In this document: one piece after another, positions 14,698-28,100 of the stretch
Numbering within the stretch: position 1 is the first letter of the stretch
Layout: every line of letters starts with the position of its first letter
Source: Verrucomicrobiota bacterium
GTDB lineage: Bacteria; Verrucomicrobiota; Verrucomicrobiia; Limisphaerales; J093
Length of the DNA stretch: 62,019 nt
Direction: 5' to 3'
NCBI GenBank assembly: GCA_022710935.1
Contig: JAKLFY010000037.1
Coordinates: 1-62,019 of the forward strand
Notes under the pieces: generated by a model
The model's input: only the letters and a program-made list of their open reading frames with translations
Told to the model about the DNA's origin: nothing
The model's database searches: none
Translations under genes and position numbers: made by a program

Positions 14698-16365
14698 TTG
14701 AATCGTATGAAACTGAGACAAACTGTGGCTTTAGCAGCAGTTGCCGGGCTGACAGCGCTCTGGGGAGCCTGTTCCACCGCCGCCGCCTCCACCTCGACGT
14801 CGAACGCGTCCGGGGAGGATCAGATTGCCGGAAACAGCTCCATGATGGTGGCCCAGGCGAGTCGGACAACGCGGCCCCGGGGCGGGCGGGCAACGACCCC
14901 CCTGACACCGGCGCCAGCTCAGACGGCCGTGACGCCCGTGGCGGTGAGCGCTGCCCCGCGAGCCGGGACAGCCTCGGCCGCATTCCCCACCGGCAATCCC
15001 CAGACGGGCGCCCTGCTTGTCGAGAAGACCAGTCCGGCCGAGGTTCTCCTGGGTAAGCCGTTCGAAACCGTCATTAAGGTGAGCAACCTCACCGGCCTGG
15101 CGCTTCAGGATGTCACGCTCACCGACCAGATGAGCGGGAACGTTCGCGTCGAGGAAGCGACGCCGAAAGCGGACCGGAGCAGTGGGAGTGAATCGACGTG
15201 GGTCCTGGGCGAACTGGGACCGCGCGAGGCCAAAGAGGTGCGCATCCGCGCCGTGGCGCTGGACGAATCCCCCATCACGGGCTGCGCAACCGCGACATTC
15301 CGTCCGGTCGTCTGCACCACGATCGCGGTGGTCAAACCGGCGATCGAGCTGGTGAAGACGATGCCCGCCCAGGTGGTTCAGTGCGATCCGATCCCGGTCA
15401 AGCTGGTGGTGAAGAACAGCGGCACCAGTGCGCTGACGGGTGTGCGCGTGACGGACACGCTCCCCGAAGGCCTGGTAATCGACGGGGCCGCCGGGGCCAA
15501 GACGTTCGAAGTCGGCGATCTGGCGCCGGGCCAGTCGCGGGAACTCGGCTTCACCGCGCACGCGACGCGGACCGGGAACTTCGTGAACCCTGCCAAGGCC
15601 ACTTCGACACAGGGGGTGGAAGCCGCGGCCGACGCCTCGGTCACTGTGGTCAAGCCGGCCCTTGCGGTGGCGTGCCAGACGCCCGCTGCGAAGGCAGGCG
15701 AGTTTGTTGAGTACATCGGCCGTCCCTTCGAGGTTTGCTGGGAAGTGCGGAACACCGGAAATGCGCCAGCCGCCAACACCGTGTTGGAAGTCCCGGTCCC
15801 TGCGGGTCTGACCCTTCGTTCAGCGAGCGATGGCGGGGCGGGCGTGGGCGGCAAAGCCGTCTGGAACCTTGGCTCTCTGGCGCCCCAGGCCGCCAAGAAG
15901 GTCTGCGCGACCTTCAGCGCGGCGAACAGCGGCACGTACGCGTTTGAGGCCGCGACAGCGGGCGCCTGCGCCGAACCGGCGCGGACCAGTTGCAGCGTGG
16001 CCATTCAGGGCGTGAGCGCCATTCTCGTCGAAGTGGTGGACGATCCGGATCCGATCCAGGTGGGCGAGCAGACCACGTACACCGTGCGGGTCACCAACCA
16101 GGGCGGCGGCATGGATCTGCGCGACGTCACGATCAAGGCGGTTCTGCCTGCCGGAATCGATCCCGTGTCGGCGTCCAACGCCGGACAGATCAGCGGCAAG
16201 AACGTGACGTGGGCGCCTGTGCCGGCTCTGGCACTGAAGCAAACGATCACCTACACGATCGTTGGCAAGGCGGTTGGCGCCGGTGACCAGCGGCTCGAGG
16301 TCCTCGTGACCACGCGCGAACGTCAGACGCCGATCACCGAGATCGAGTCGACGACCACCTACTAG
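14698..16365 (+). CDS. DUF11-repeat envelope protein (OmcB-like)
   Basis: A 555-residue secreted protein. The N-terminus (MKLRQTVALAAVAGLTALWG then AC) is a signal peptide with a possible but imperfect lipobox. After a Ser/Thr/Ala/Pro-rich spacer to about residue 95 come four DUF11-type beta-sandwich repeats: VEKTSPAEVLLGKPFETVIK, VKTMPAQVVQCDPIPVKLVV, the block around GRPFEVCWEVRNTGNAPAAN, and VVDDPDPIQVGEQTTYTVRV. Each ends in a V-T-D-x-L-P-x-G-like segment followed by W-x-L-G-x-L-x-P. Several Cys residues recall chlamydial cysteine-rich outer-membrane proteins, which use the same repeat to cross-link the envelope. A structural role is inferred. Start by ribosome-binding site: TTG 14698. 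A strong terminator follows the stop, so it appears to be a single-gene unit. Confidence 0.8.
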   Translation: MNRMKLRQTVALAAVAGLTALWGACSTAAASTSTSNASGEDQIAGNSSMMVAQASRTTRPRGGRATTPLTPAPAQTAVTPVAVSAAPRAGTASAAFPTGNPQTGALLVEKTSPAEVLLGKPFETVIKVSNLTGLALQDVTLTDQMSGNVRVEEATPKADRSSGSESTWVLGELGPREAKEVRIRAVALDESPITGCATATFRPVVCTTIAVVKPAIELVKTMPAQVVQCDPIPVKLVVKNSGTSALTGVRVTDTLPEGLVIDGAAGAKTFEVGDLAPGQSRELGFTAHATRTGNFVNPAKATSTQGVEAAADASVTVVKPALAVACQTPAAKAGEFVEYIGRPFEVCWEVRNTGNAPAANTVLEVPVPAGLTLRSASDGGAGVGGKAVWNLGSLAPQAAKKVCATFSAANSGTYAFEAATAGACAEPARTSCSVAIQGVSAILVEVVDDPDPIQVGEQTTYTVRVTNQGGGMDLRDVTIKAVLPAGIDPVSASNAGQISGKNVTWAPVPALALKQTITYTIVGKAVGAGDQRLEVLVTTRERQTPITEIESTTTY

Positions 16366-16395
16366 AACCAGCTCTCATTCTCAAGCACAGTACGC

Positions 16396-16425
16396 CGAAG
16401 GGCTGACCGCAAGGTCAGCCCTTCG
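16396..16425 (+). terminator. Hairpin terminator after the DUF11 gene
   Basis: A perfect 13-bp stem CGAAGGGCTGACC / GGTCAGCCCTTCG with a GCAA tetraloop starts 30 bases after the stop codon. The T-run is weak (CTGCCCTTGTCT), but the stem is very stable. Confidence 0.75.
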
Positions 16426-16492
16426 CTGCCCTTGTCTGTCAGAACAGCGGAGGGCAACAAACCAAAAGCCAAGGCACCCAAAGGAACAACGC

Positions 16493-17623
16493 ATGAACAT
16501 CGTCGAATTGATCATGAGCCAGATGGGCGGGGACACGCCCAACAAGCTCGGCTCTCTGATCGGGGAGAACCGGGCCAAAACGGAATCCGCGGTCGGCGCC
16601 GCGGTGCCGGCATTGCTGGCGAGCCTCACCAAGCTCGTTTCGAAGCCTGATGGAAGCAAGCAACTCGATGCCCTGCTCGGCAAGCAGGACACAGGAGTGC
16701 TGGATCACTTCACAAACATGCTCGGCAGCCAGGGCGCCTCGGTCGCCGAGCAAGGCAGCGGGCTGCTCACGTCGTTGCTAGGCGGAGACAATCTGGCCGG
16801 CCTGCTCGGCACGCTCGGGAAGTTCACCGGGCTGCGCCAGGACTCGATGGGCAAGCTGTTGGGAGCGCTCGCGCCCCTGGTGCTGGGCGTACTCGGCAAA
16901 CAGAAAGCAAGCATGGGACTTGATATGGGGGGATTGGCCAACCTGCTGGCCGGCCAGAAGCAGAACATCATGGGCGCCATGCCGTCCGGACTTGGAGACG
17001 CCTTGGGCGCCCTGCCCGGCATGGCGGGACTCTTCGATTCCGCCAGGTCCGCCCTCGGCGGCGCCGCGGCCGCGGCCCGGTCCGGCGCTACGCAGGTGGC
17101 CGGCTCCGCGGAGCGGGCGGCCGATTCCGCGCGCGCGGGCGCGGCGCAAGCCGCACAGCAGGTGGGCGGCGCGGTCGCCAAGACGGGCTCTTCGATCGGG
17201 CGGTGGCTCGTCCCCCTGGTCATCATCGTAGGAGCCATCATCCTGTTCTCGCAGTCCAAGGGCTGCCAGCGGGGCGATCTCCCCGCCGCTCCGGATGTTT
17301 CCGCCGATGCGAGCACCGTCGTGAGCAGCATCGAGAGCGTCGCGAACTCCGCGACACAGACCCTGGGGACCATTCAAGACGCCGCGTCGGCCGATCTTGC
17401 CCTGCCCAAGCTGCGCGAGATGAATGCCAAGCTTGATGGTCTCAAGGCCTTTTGGGACAAGATTCCTGCAACCGCCCGGGCGCCGATCGCCGCGGTGGCC
17501 GAGTCGGCAGGCGCGCGCCTGACTCCCGTCCTCGAGAAGGTCACTGCGATCCCGGAGGTGGGCCCGAAGATGAAGCCGATCGCGGACGAAATGCTGGCGA
17601 AGCTGGCTGCGTTCGCCCAGTAG
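16493..17623 (+). CDS. DUF937 domain protein with a transmembrane segment
   Basis: A 376-residue protein. The first 175 residues or so match DUF937: MNIVELIMSQMGGDTPNKLG, Ala/Gly/Leu-rich amphipathic helices, and the LLGALAPLVLGVLGKQKA block. A low-complexity Ala/Ser region (180-235) precedes a single membrane helix WLVPLVIIVGAIILF (about 237-251). The remaining 120 residues or so are helical, with VSADASTVVSSIESVANSAT and several Pro-Lys pairs. DUF937 proteins are of unknown function and often end in an OmpA-like domain; here that domain is absent. An AAAGGAAC just before the ATG gives a good ribosome-binding site. It follows the DUF11 gene but is separated from it by a terminator. Confidence 0.8.
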   Translation: MNIVELIMSQMGGDTPNKLGSLIGENRAKTESAVGAAVPALLASLTKLVSKPDGSKQLDALLGKQDTGVLDHFTNMLGSQGASVAEQGSGLLTSLLGGDNLAGLLGTLGKFTGLRQDSMGKLLGALAPLVLGVLGKQKASMGLDMGGLANLLAGQKQNIMGAMPSGLGDALGALPGMAGLFDSARSALGGAAAAARSGATQVAGSAERAADSARAGAAQAAQQVGGAVAKTGSSIGRWLVPLVIIVGAIILFSQSKGCQRGDLPAAPDVSADASTVVSSIESVANSATQTLGTIQDAASADLALPKLREMNAKLDGLKAFWDKIPATARAPIAAVAESAGARLTPVLEKVTAIPEVGPKMKPIADEMLAKLAAFAQ

Positions 17624-17663
17624 TCGAGCGCCGCGAGGCCCGCCCGCCTGGGTCCTGCAAACA

Positions 17664-17703
17664 CGAATGCCTGCCTGGCATCCGCTGCCCGGCAGGCATT
17701 TCG
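17664..17703. terminator. Hairpin terminator between convergent genes
   Basis: AATGCCTGCC (17666-17675) pairs with GGCAGGCATT (17691-17700) and is followed by TCGTTT. It lies between the 3' ends of the DUF937 gene and the leftward flavoprotein gene and could serve both. Confidence 0.6.
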
Positions 17704-17774
17704 TTTGAGTCCAGATCAGCTCGCAGCCGACAGCTCGAACATGTCGGCCGATGCGGGTTGGAAGAGCACCCGCC

Positions 17775-18770
17775 TCAGGTCGGGCTCCAGGTCGAGATCA
17801 CCCGCATGTACTGCGCGCGCTCGAAGGCGGCCGGGTCGGGGCAGTTCTTCTGGCTGAGCGAACCCTTGAGTTGCTCGATCGAGTCGTACTCGTGCTGCTC
17901 CATCCACTGGCGCATCTCCTTCTCGATGGCGGCGATTTGAGGCATGCCTTTGCGGAGCAGCACCGAGCAGAGCATCGCAACATCCGCGCCGGCCATGAGC
18001 ACTTTCAAGGCATCGGAAGCGGTGTGAATCCCGCTGGTTGCAGCCAGGCTGGCCTTGACGCGGCCGTGCAGGATGGCGACCCAGCGCAGGGGCAGGCGTC
18101 GGGCCTGCGGCGTGCTGAGCAGGAGGCTGTGCTCGACTTCGAGCGTCTCGAGGTCGATGTCGGGCTGATAGAACCGATTGAACAGGACCAGGCCGTTGGC
18201 GCCCGCGCGATCGAGTTCGCGCGCGACGTTGGCCATGCTGCTGAAGAAGGGGCTGAGCTTGACCGCGACGGGGATCGTCACGGCCTGCTTGACCGCCTTG
18301 AGGATGTCCAGATACGTCTTCTCGACATCGGCGGATGTCAGATCGGGGTCGGTGGGGATGTAGTAGATATTCAGCTCGAGGGCGTCGGCCCCGGCCGTCT
18401 GGATCTTCCTGGCGAAGTCCGTCCAGCCGCCCAGGGACGCCCCGTTCAGGCTGGCGATGACCGGGATCTTGGTCGCGGCCTTGGCCGCCGCGATGTGCTC
18501 GAGGTAATCCTCGCCGCCCAGGCGGAACTCGCCGACGTCAGGGAAATAACTCAGAGCCTCGGAGAAACTCTGGGTCCCCTGTTCGAGCGCCGCATCCAAC
18601 TCGGCGCGTTCCCGCCGGATCTGCTCCTCGAACACCGAGGGGAGCACGATGGCGCCGGCCCCGGAATCCTCCGCGCGCTTGATATCGTCCACCTCCCGTG
18701 TCAGCGGGCAGGCCGAGGGCACGAGGGGACTGCGCAGTTTCAATCCGAGATACGTGGTGCTGAAGTCCAT
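17775..18770 (-). CDS. Dihydroorotate dehydrogenase-like protein
   Basis: A 331-residue TIM-barrel flavoprotein of the PyrD-like class: MDFSTTYLGLKLRSPLVPSA at the start, VIASLNGASLGGWTDFARKI, DALELNIYYIPTDP and VAVKLSPFFSS as FMN- and substrate-site segments, and SGIHTASDALKVLMAGADVA near the end. It differs from true dihydroorotate dehydrogenases and belongs to the group annotated as dihydroorotate dehydrogenase-like, often encoded with pyruvate:ferredoxin oxidoreductase. That is the case here: it lies 59 bases downstream of nifJ on the same strand, so co-transcription is likely. The reaction is unknown; a ferredoxin-linked reduction is inferred from context. The length is normal and no residues appear lost. 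Confidence 0.85.
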   Translation of the reverse strand: MDFSTTYLGLKLRSPLVPSACPLTREVDDIKRAEDSGAGAIVLPSVFEEQIRRERAELDAALEQGTQSFSEALSYFPDVGEFRLGGEDYLEHIAAAKAATKIPVIASLNGASLGGWTDFARKIQTAGADALELNIYYIPTDPDLTSADVEKTYLDILKAVKQAVTIPVAVKLSPFFSSMANVARELDRAGANGLVLFNRFYQPDIDLETLEVEHSLLLSTPQARRLPLRWVAILHGRVKASLAATSGIHTASDALKVLMAGADVAMLCSVLLRKGMPQIAAIEKEMRQWMEQHEYDSIEQLKGSLSQKNCPDPAAFERAQYMRVISTWSPT

Positions 18771-18829
18771 AATTGGTTCCTTTCTCGTTTCAAGTATTCA
18801 GTTCTCGCCAATGGCAGTCATTCCGTTCC

Positions 18830-22441
<3,612 letters not shown>

Positions 22442-22845
22442 GATCGATTCCAATTCCAGGTTGTTGACCCCCGCGCGCTGCCATGCCGTCCCTGACCGGG
22501 ACGGGGCGCGGACAAACGCCATCCGCAGCCGCCAAACCGCGGCTCGGGCGCCGCGGAGCGCCCCGCGTTGTCGCTGTCAATACACTCCACCTTCCCTGCC
22601 CGCCCCAAGATCGGCTCCACATGCTTTGCCGACTGCTTCGCATATTTTGCGCTGATCCGGCACCGGCTGGCCCGCATGTCTCGTGGACTCGTGACCGTGG
22701 CGAGGCCGAAAACTCGACAATGCGGACCGCTGCGGGCTGGGAGGCCCGCTGCAAGCCGGCGCTCCGCAGCCGGTCTACGAGGGAACGCATGCCCTGGCAG
22801 GAAGAGGCTTTACTTCACCGCCGGAACACATATACGTGACACCCC
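22442..22845. other. Divergent promoter region of nifJ and the PQQ-like gene
   Basis: About 400 bases with no supported gene; the short frames have no recognisable features. It should hold the nifJ promoter and that of the propeller gene. I see no distinct operator. Confidence 0.35.
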
Positions 22846-24117
22846 ATGAAACGAACCGATCAGCCATCCCATGGCGCTCAGGCGACGCTGCTGCTGCTTC
22901 TGGGGCTCCTTCTCGCCCCCGCAATTCACGCCCTCGACTGGCCCCAGTGGTTTGGTTCGGACCGCACCGGGCGATCCGCCGAGACCGGTCTGCTCAAGAC
23001 ATGGCCGGCAAACGGGCCGCAGTTGTCGTGGAAAGCGGCTGGCCTCGGCAGCGGCTTCACCACGGTGTCCGTCGCCGCAGGGAGGATCTTCACCGCGGGC
23101 GACATGGCGGATGGGAATGACATCATTGCGCTCAAGGAAAGCGACGGCACAAAGCTCTGGTCGAGCAGGCTGGGCAAGGCCGGCGCGCCGGGGTGGGGCG
23201 GTTTTGCGGGGCCCCGATGCACGCCGACGGTGGATGGGGATCGGCTCTTTGCGCTGGGCCAGTATGGCGAGTTGGTGTGTTGCGAGACGGCCACCGGCAA
23301 GGAACTGTGGCGCAAGCATCTCGTCACAGACTTCGGTGGCAGCCTGCCGGAATGGGGGTACAGCGAGTCCCCGCTGCTCGATGGAGACAAGATCATGGTG
23401 ACACCGGGCGGCGCGCAGGGGGCGATTGTGGCTCTGGACAAGAAGACCGGGGCGCCCGTGTGGCAGAGCAAGGAATTCACCGATGCCGCCCAATACGCCT
23501 CGCTGGTGCCTGCCACCATCGGCGGCGTGCGACAGTACATTCAACTCACCATGGAGAGCGTGGCGGGCGTCGCCGCAAACGACGGCAAGCTCCTCTGGCG
23601 CGCCCCCCGCAAAGGCCGGGTCGCCGTCATCCCGACACCCATCGTCAAGGACGACCTGGTTTACGTGACGTCCGGATACGAGGTTGGCTGCAATCTGTTC
23701 AGGATCGCAAAGAACGGCGCGGCATTTGGCGCAACCCAGATCTACGCGAACAAAACCATGGCCAATCATCACGGCGGGGCGATTCTGGTCGGTGACCACG
23801 TGTACGGGCACTCCGATCGAGGAGGCTGGACGTGCCAGAACCTCGCCTCGGGCGCGACGGCCTGGCAGGAGAAGGCAAAACTGGGCAAAGGCTCGCTGAC
23901 CTACGCCGACGGCCATTTCTACTGCCGCGAGGAGAAGGAGGGGGCAAGCGAGGTGGTCCTTCTCGAAGCGACGCCTTCGGCGTATGCGGAGAAGGGCCGT
24001 TTCAAACAGCCTGATCCGAGCGGAAAACAGGCCTGGCCGCATCCGGTCATCGCCAACGGCAAGCTCTACCTGCGCGACCAGGATCTTCTGTTCTGCTATG
24101 ATGTGAAGGCGAAGTGA
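22846..24117 (+). CDS. Secreted PQQ-like (BamB-like) beta-propeller protein
   Basis: A 423-residue protein with a signal peptide (ATLLLLLGLLLAPAIHALDW). The mature part starts DWPQWFGSDRTGRSAETGLL, a typical start for PVC PQQ-like proteins. Propeller blades repeat the A-x-D-x-x-T-G-x-x-x-W pattern: IIALKESDGTKLWSS, LVCCETATGKELWRK, IVALDKKTGAPVWQSK, VAANDGKLLWRAP, WTCQNLASGATAWQEK. Such propellers are used for binding or, with bound quinone, as dehydrogenases; I see no clear PQQ ligand set, so the role is open. It converges with the phosphoesterase gene, 37 bases apart. No obvious ribosome-binding site precedes the ATG. Confidence 0.82.
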   Translation: MKRTDQPSHGAQATLLLLLGLLLAPAIHALDWPQWFGSDRTGRSAETGLLKTWPANGPQLSWKAAGLGSGFTTVSVAAGRIFTAGDMADGNDIIALKESDGTKLWSSRLGKAGAPGWGGFAGPRCTPTVDGDRLFALGQYGELVCCETATGKELWRKHLVTDFGGSLPEWGYSESPLLDGDKIMVTPGGAQGAIVALDKKTGAPVWQSKEFTDAAQYASLVPATIGGVRQYIQLTMESVAGVAANDGKLLWRAPRKGRVAVIPTPIVKDDLVYVTSGYEVGCNLFRIAKNGAAFGATQIYANKTMANHHGGAILVGDHVYGHSDRGGWTCQNLASGATAWQEKAKLGKGSLTYADGHFYCREEKEGASEVVLLEATPSAYAEKGRFKQPDPSGKQAWPHPVIANGKLYLRDQDLLFCYDVKAK

Positions 24118-24154
24118 CGCCGCGTCATGCCCGGATGCGAGACTCCGCGGAGCT

Positions 24155-25132
24155 TTATGAAACATCCGGGCCGAACGCAGCCGTGCGATCGGATTGGCGT
24201 CCGTGCCCGACAAGCTCGAAGTGCTTGGCGTACAGATTCAGGACGGCGTAGGCGTTGGCGTCGCGCGTCTCGACCATCCCATCGAGCGTGACGAATGGCA
24301 CGCCGTTGCGGACCGCGAATGCTCCGGCGTGGTTGTGCCCGTTGAACCACGCGACGATATTCCGGTTCCGATCCAGCACACCGAGAACCTCTGGGACGTT
24401 CCAGAGGTTATGGGCGCCGTCCGGGTGAACGGGATGATGGGCGAAGACAATCACTCGCCGCCCCTCTTTCGCTGCCGCTTTGGAAGCGGTCTCGAGCCAC
24501 TGCAACTGACGGCCGCTGATCGCGCTGTTCCAGGTCTGGGCATTTGCAGCGCCGCTGTCGGCGAGACGCTTGAGCGCCGCCGCGGCTTCCGCATGGTCGG
24601 GCGTCGACTCCGGCTGCGCGTACAGGCTCACATCGGTGGTATCGAGCATGGCGAAGCACCACCCGGCGCGCTCGACGGCATAGAACCGCCGGGTGAGTCC
24701 GAGCCGCGCCGGCACCCGCGCCTTCAGGTCACTCGACACCTCGAAGTCGTGGTTGCCGAGCACGTGATGGAACCGATGGCGCGACGCGGCCAATGTCTCG
24801 AGGATCGCGTCGTAGCTCCTCCACTCCCGATCAATCAGATCGCCGAGGTTTACACAAAAAGCGATCTCGAGCCGGTTGAAGTGGTTCACCGCCTCGGCCA
24901 GCTTGCCGATCGACTGCCGATAGAACCGCGTGCCGGCAGGATCAACATCAGCGTACTGCGGATCTGCGATCAGCCCGATGCTCAACACCGGCTGACTGCT
25001 CCCGGCCCCGAGTGCGCGACGAATGCATGGAAAACCGGCTCCGGCGACACCCGCCCAGAGGAGGAACTGGCGACGCCTGAGCCCGGACATTGCACAAGGC
25101 TGCGCGTCACTTGATGTTCGGGCTGTGGTCAT
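24155..25132 (-). CDS. Tat-exported metallophosphoesterase, ADPRibase-Mn-like
   Basis: A 325-residue calcineurin-like phosphoesterase. The start ATG 25132 overlaps the TGA of addA as ATGA, indicating translational coupling; upstream frames are rejected for this reason. A Tat signal follows (GLRRRQFLLWAGVAGAGFP). Metal-binding blocks: IADPQYADVD (56-65), NLGDLID (95-101), GNHDF (126-130), FAHHPVHPDG and NGHNHAG. GTRFYRQSIGKLAEAVNHFN after the first block and FVTLDGMVETRDANAYAVL at the end are the hallmarks of manganese-dependent ADP-ribose/CDP-alcohol diphosphatases, which split ADP-ribose or CDP-choline. The substrate here is inferred from those motifs. Export makes extracellular nucleotide or phospho-alcohol scavenging more likely than intracellular ADP-ribose turnover. 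Confidence 0.85.
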   Translation of the reverse strand: MTTARTSSDAQPCAMSGLRRRQFLLWAGVAGAGFPCIRRALGAGSSQPVLSIGLIADPQYADVDPAGTRFYRQSIGKLAEAVNHFNRLEIAFCVNLGDLIDREWRSYDAILETLAASRHRFHHVLGNHDFEVSSDLKARVPARLGLTRRFYAVERAGWCFAMLDTTDVSLYAQPESTPDHAEAAAALKRLADSGAANAQTWNSAISGRQLQWLETASKAAAKEGRRVIVFAHHPVHPDGAHNLWNVPEVLGVLDRNRNIVAWFNGHNHAGAFAVRNGVPFVTLDGMVETRDANAYAVLNLYAKHFELVGHGRQSDRTAAFGPDVS

Positions 25133-28100
25133 GCTCGATCGTGCTGAACATAGGTTGGCACAGGTTCGGCCCGGCCCAGTGCAAAGAAATACAGCCAAGC
25201 CTCGGTGACGGGACGTCGGTATATCCGGCTCAGGGCCAGGGCGTAGAGACGCAACTGCGGAGCGTATGACTCGACCTTCGCCTGAAGTCCGTCCGTGGCA
25301 ATGTCGTCCGTCTTGAAATCGACGATCCAGATCTGATCCGACACCATCACGGCGAGATCCACAACGCCTTGAACAATGATGAACTCGTCCGCTCCGAGTC
25401 CGCGGGTGATGGGTATCGCGAGCCGCTCGAAATCCTCCGGGGAGAGACGCAGCGTGAAGTCGAGCTCGCGGCGCACCTGTTGCCTCTCCGCAATCACGCG
25501 CCGGCCCAATTCCGATTGCCCAAACGCTCCCAAGGCGCCCAGGTCGAGCACTGCGGCTTCGTCCCCGCTCAGGACCCCCTCGTGTTCAAGCCGCGCCACC
25601 TCGGCGCGCACGCCATCCGGACGAGCCAGCGTGTCCAGCGCAGCCGATTCGAGAAAACGGTGATAGGCCGTCCCCCGCTCGGCGGCCGTGAGAACGCGTC
25701 CGGATTCTCGAGCCCTGGCATGACTCGGGTCCGCGCCCGAGGGGATCGGGAACAAGCGGCGGCTCTCCCGATCGGTCTCTTCAGTCACCCGGCGGCGCAG
25801 AGTTGTCACGGCGGTCTTTGCGGACTCGACCGTGGCCGCGCGCCAAGGGTACTGCCACGTCAAACGCCCTTCGAGAGCCGTCCACACGGCGGGGGCAGGC
25901 GCCGCGGGCGTCGTTTCGACCGCCGGTCCGGTCGGGGGACTCAAAGGGGCCGGTTGATCGTGCCGCACCCATCGGAAGCAGCCCCGCTGCCCGACACCCT
26001 GATCGAGCCAATCCGCGCTTCCCGCCAGTTGGGTCAGCACCGGCCCCAGCCAATCGAGACCGCACCGTGCCGAGCCAATCTGGCGGGCGGTCAAGGCCTT
26101 TGCCTCCGCGAAAGGCCATCCTGCCTCGGCGCGCTTGGCCGAGACGCTGCCGACGAGGATGAGCTTGTCGCAAGCGCGGGTTGCGGCCACATAGAGCAGG
26201 CGGATCTCCTCGCCAAGCAGTTCGTGGCGTTCCCGGCGGCTGGCCAGCCAATGCGGCAGACTCGGATAGGCCTCGACGCCCCCCGCCGGCCGAACCATCG
26301 GACAAAAGCCGAGTTCTTCCTCGATCAGGATCGGACCTCGAGTGTCGTCGAAATTGAACCGCTTGCCCAGATCGGGCACGACGACGACCGGGAACTCGAG
26401 CCCCTTGCTCTGGTGAATGCTCATGAGCCGCACGGCGTCCCGCGCCTCCGTCACCGCCGGCTCCGGCTCGAACTCGACGGCGCGCTGGGCCTCGACGAAC
26501 CTCAGGAAGCGAAAGAGGCCCTGCCGCTGGAACCGGTCGAACTGACGCGTCAACGCCAGGAGCCGCTGCACATTGGCGCGGCGCTGGGCGCCACGCGGCT
26601 CGACCTCGATGCGCGCCTCGTAATGCGTTTCATCCAGAACGGTCTCGAGACACTGCGACAAGGCGACGCGCCGGGCAATCCGGCGCCACCGCTCGTAACG
26701 GGCGAGGAACCTGTCCACCCGCATCCACGCCCCACCCTCGACCGCACCCGCGTCGAGGGCGGACGCCGCGGCCTGATCGGGGCCCTGTTTGTGAAAGCGT
26801 TGGAGCGCCGCCCACACGGGACCCGAGCGTTGTCCGAGACGGACCAGGGCGAGCCCCGTGACGGTCAGGCCGACAAGCGGCGATCGCAACACGGCCAGCA
26901 GGGGGATGTCTTGCAGCGGATTGTCCAGAATCTCCAAGAGACTCAGCAGATCCGAGATCTCGAGCGCATCGTACAGCCCGCGACGCGCCGCCACCAGAGG
27001 CACGCCCGCAGCCTCGAAGACCTTCGCATACGCCTCCGCCTTGTTCCGCGGCGAACGAAGCAGGATCACCATGTCACCCCAGGAAACCGGTCGAGCGTCG
27101 CGCCGGGCCGCGGACCAGACCGCAAACTCGCGGTCGCGTAACGCGCGCAACCGGGCGGCAACCAGAGCCGCTTCCTGCTCGGCCCCCGTGCGCTCCCCTG
27201 CCCCCTCGTCCTCCGCGCCCTCGAAAACGGAGCCACCCGAGTCAACCGCCGTGCGATTGTCGATCCGCACGTGCACTTCGACCCGCGCCTCCTCCCGAAC
27301 CCGGCCCTCCGCCGCAGCGTCTGCCCGAGGCGATTCGCCGTCACCAGGAACCGGCTCTCGACCACTCGAATCCGCGGCGGCCGGGCGCCATGCCATCGGA
27401 CGCCGGGCCTCAGGATCTCCAAATCGCAGCCGCGCCGCAGGACCGTACTCGACCCCGCCAATCTCCCGCCGCATGAACAGCGGGAACAAGGCATTCACAA
27501 AACGGAGAATGGCCTCGTGACTGCGGAAGTTGTCCGTCAGGGACACGGCGCTTGCGGCCGACCCGCCTCCGCCCCAGGCATCGGCATAGCCCTGGAAGAT
27601 GCGCGGAGCCGCCAATCGGAACCTGTAGATGCTCTGCTTGACGTCGCCGACCAGGAAGCGATTGGCCCTGCTGCCCGGGCGCGACAGCGCCGTGACGATC
27701 CGATCCTGCGCCGCATTGATATCCTGGTATTCGTCGACGAAGACGTACGCGAGATCGAGGCGAAGCGACTCGGCGAGCGGCGTGGGACACTCCGCCCTCG
27801 AGTCCCAGAGCAGGCGCAGGGCGAACTGCTCGAGATCGTGGAAGTCAACCGCCGCCAACTCATGCTTCGCTCTCGCGAACGCGCCCCCGAACTCTCGGAC
27901 AAGGGCCACCATCGCCATCAGAGGCGCGCGCACCCAATCCCAGTCTTCGCGCAGAGGATCCTTGGATCGAGCCCGGTTCGGGCCCGAGTCGGCCCGGATC
28001 GCCCCCTCGCACGGAATCAGCGACGAGAGAAAGGCGGCTTCTTCGAGCAGAGGCTCGAGCGGCTTTCGCCATGCGGTTTTCTTTCGATGCGGCCAAGCCC

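Noticed and set aside
25369-27141. A 590-codon rightward frame antisense to addA
   Set aside because: Shadow of addA; the product is Arg/His-rich and lacks recognisable domains.
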